Source: Ignavibacteriota bacterium (lineage in GTDB: Bacteria; Bacteroidota; Ignavibacteria; UBA10030; SZUA-254). Taken from it: DNA of 5,638 bases. Both the position numbers and the translations under genes were made by a program. Below, one piece after another: positions 5,022 to 5,638 of the stretch (the first letter of the stretch is position 1; each line of letters begins with the position of its first letter). Under the pieces are notes generated by a model. That model was not told the DNA's origin, ran no database searches, and saw only the letters and a list, made by a program, of their open reading frames with translations. The DNA lies in the NCBI GenBank assembly GCA_016191715.1, contig JACPVN010000350.1, positions 1 to 5,638 on the forward strand, read 5' to 3'.

Positions 5022-5638
5022 TTATTTCAAAAGTAAAAGTCTCTTGACATCGGAAAATGTTTGTACCGCGCCGGTCGAAGGATCACCGGCAGTTAAACGA
5101 TAGACGTACACACCGCTCGGCAATCCGCCTTTGGCAGAAAATTCTACCGACTTGAATCCGGCTTCTTGTATCCCATCAACCAGCGTAACTACTTCTTCAC
5201 CGAGGACGTTATACACTTTTACCATTACCCAACTGGCAACCGGTAACTGATAACGAATAACAGTTGACGGATTGAATGGGTTCGGATAGTTCTGACCGAG
5301 TTCATAGTTCAGTGGAAGTTCCGCGTTTTCTTCGTTGACATCTGTTATCAACAACGACGCCTGTGGTGAAGGAATACTTCGGCTGCCATGAATATCCGTT
5401 GTAACCAAGCGGTAAAAACTTGATGTGCTTGTATAAGAATTATCAGTAAATATCGTATCGGTTGTTTGTCCGATTTTTGTTCCTGCCTCAGGAATAAAGT
5501 TGGATGTTGCTGAACGATGAACTTCATAATATTCCACATCAGGGTCTGCACGATTTGTATTCCACGAGAGAAGAACCGATGATTCACCCTGCGAATGAGC
5601 AGCAAGAGATACAACGCCAAATGGAGGCAGGTTATCTA
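5022..5638 (-). CDS. Secreted T9SS cargo protein, C-terminal 204 residues (5' end outside window)
   Basis: The frame enters from the right edge (first full codon at 5636) and ends with TAA at 5022. Residues 1-98 of the visible part are a fibronectin-III-like domain (DNLPPFGVVSLAAH ... DPDVEYYEVHRS ... GTKIGQTTDT ... FYRLVTTDIHGSRSIPS) clearly homologous to residues 629-722 of the downstream 998-residue protein. Residues about 110-204 are a type A sorting domain (QNYPNPFNPSTVIRYQLP, KVYNVLGEE, TLVDG, LPSGVYVYRLTAG, ending VKRLLLLK). The W-N-M/G-Y-W module of the neighbour is missing, so FN3 joins the tail through a short acidic linker (TDVNEENAE). An extra stretch near GDPSTGAVQ sits between the last two strands of the tail. 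The protein should be exported by T9SS; its N-terminal functional domains are outside the window. A GTG at 5537 is an internal Val codon inside FN3 and not a start. Confidence 0.92.
   Translation of the reverse strand, partial: DNLPPFGVVSLAAHSQGESSVLLSWNTNRADPDVEYYEVHRSATSNFIPEAGTKIGQTTDTIFTDNSYTSTSSFYRLVTTDIHGSRSIPSPQASLLITDVNEENAELPLNYELGQNYPNPFNPSTVIRYQLPVASWVMVKVYNVLGEEVVTLVDGIQEAGFKSVEFSAKGGLPSGVYVYRLTAGDPSTGAVQTFSDVKRLLLLK
5025..5309 (-). other. T9SS type A C-terminal sorting domain of the partial upstream protein
   Basis: All landmarks of the class are present from LNYELGQNYPNPFNPST to the basic end KRLLLLK. Its DNA closely parallels the tail of the neighbouring gene (ACGTTATACACTTT near 5206 and near 2116 on the plus strand), showing common descent of the two tails. 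It differs by a longer segment (GDPSTGAVQT) before the final strand. Confidence 0.9.
5070..5090. repeat. Inverted repeat inside the sorting-domain coding region
   Basis: Six-base perfect arms GCCGGT (5070-5075) and ACCGGC (5085-5090) enclose nine bases. The segment is locally GC-richer than its surroundings and encodes AGDPSTG, part of the extra stretch between the last two strands of the tail. It may be a degenerate interspersed repeat; chance is possible at this arm length. Confidence 0.5.

Noticed and set aside
5022..5537. A 171-residue gene starting at GTG 5537
   Set aside because: The same frame stays open to the right edge and the residues before the GTG complete the FN3 domain, so the gene is longer and 5'-truncated by the window.

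Overview
The window holds three co-directional minus-strand genes, read from high to low coordinates, in DNA of moderate, slightly AT-leaning composition. Two of them encode secreted proteins ending in a type A sorting domain of the type IX secretion system (T9SS). Their tails carry the wording QNYPNPFNPST..IRYQLP...KVYNVLGEE..TLVDG, which is typical of Ignavibacteriota/Chlorobi-group and related FCB-superphylum genomes. The third gene is a two-component-regulator-propeller sensor, also a hallmark of this superphylum. An Ignavibacteria-like bacterium is the best guess. The FCB placement is firm; the phylum is inferred from tail wording.

Layout in transcription order. (1) 5638-5022: the 3' end of a T9SS cargo gene that enters from outside the window; a fibronectin-III-like domain is joined directly to a sorting domain. 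(2) 4956-5021: a 66-base spacer with a ribosome binding site for the next gene and no convincing terminator. (3) 4955-1959: a complete 998-residue T9SS cargo protein. It has a signal peptide, a tandem array predicted to close into an eight-bladed beta-propeller, two FN3-like modules, a duplicated W-N-M/G-Y-W module, a repeat-laden linker and a sorting domain. (4) 1875-1958: an 84-base spacer with a clear intrinsic terminator. (5) 1874-1: the first 624 codons of a sensor with 13 visible propeller repeats, cut off just before the expected Y_Y_Y, membrane and output domains. This long frame is open from its ATG to the window edge without a stop.

The two cargo genes share homologous FN3 and sorting domains and probably arose by duplication or domain sharing; they may be co-transcribed. 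The sensor sits behind a terminator and is likely a separate or attenuated unit. Whether it senses anything related to the two cargo proteins cannot be read from the sequence.

I do not see a defence system, CRISPR array, RNA gene or transposase. The most unusual signals are small: non-coding-type repeats (a palindrome, a four-copy heptamer array, another inverted repeat) sitting in frame inside disordered linkers or terminal hairpins of the secreted proteins; a half-blade offset implying Velcro closure of an eight-bladed propeller; and Gln predicted at +1 of both signal-peptide cleavage sites.
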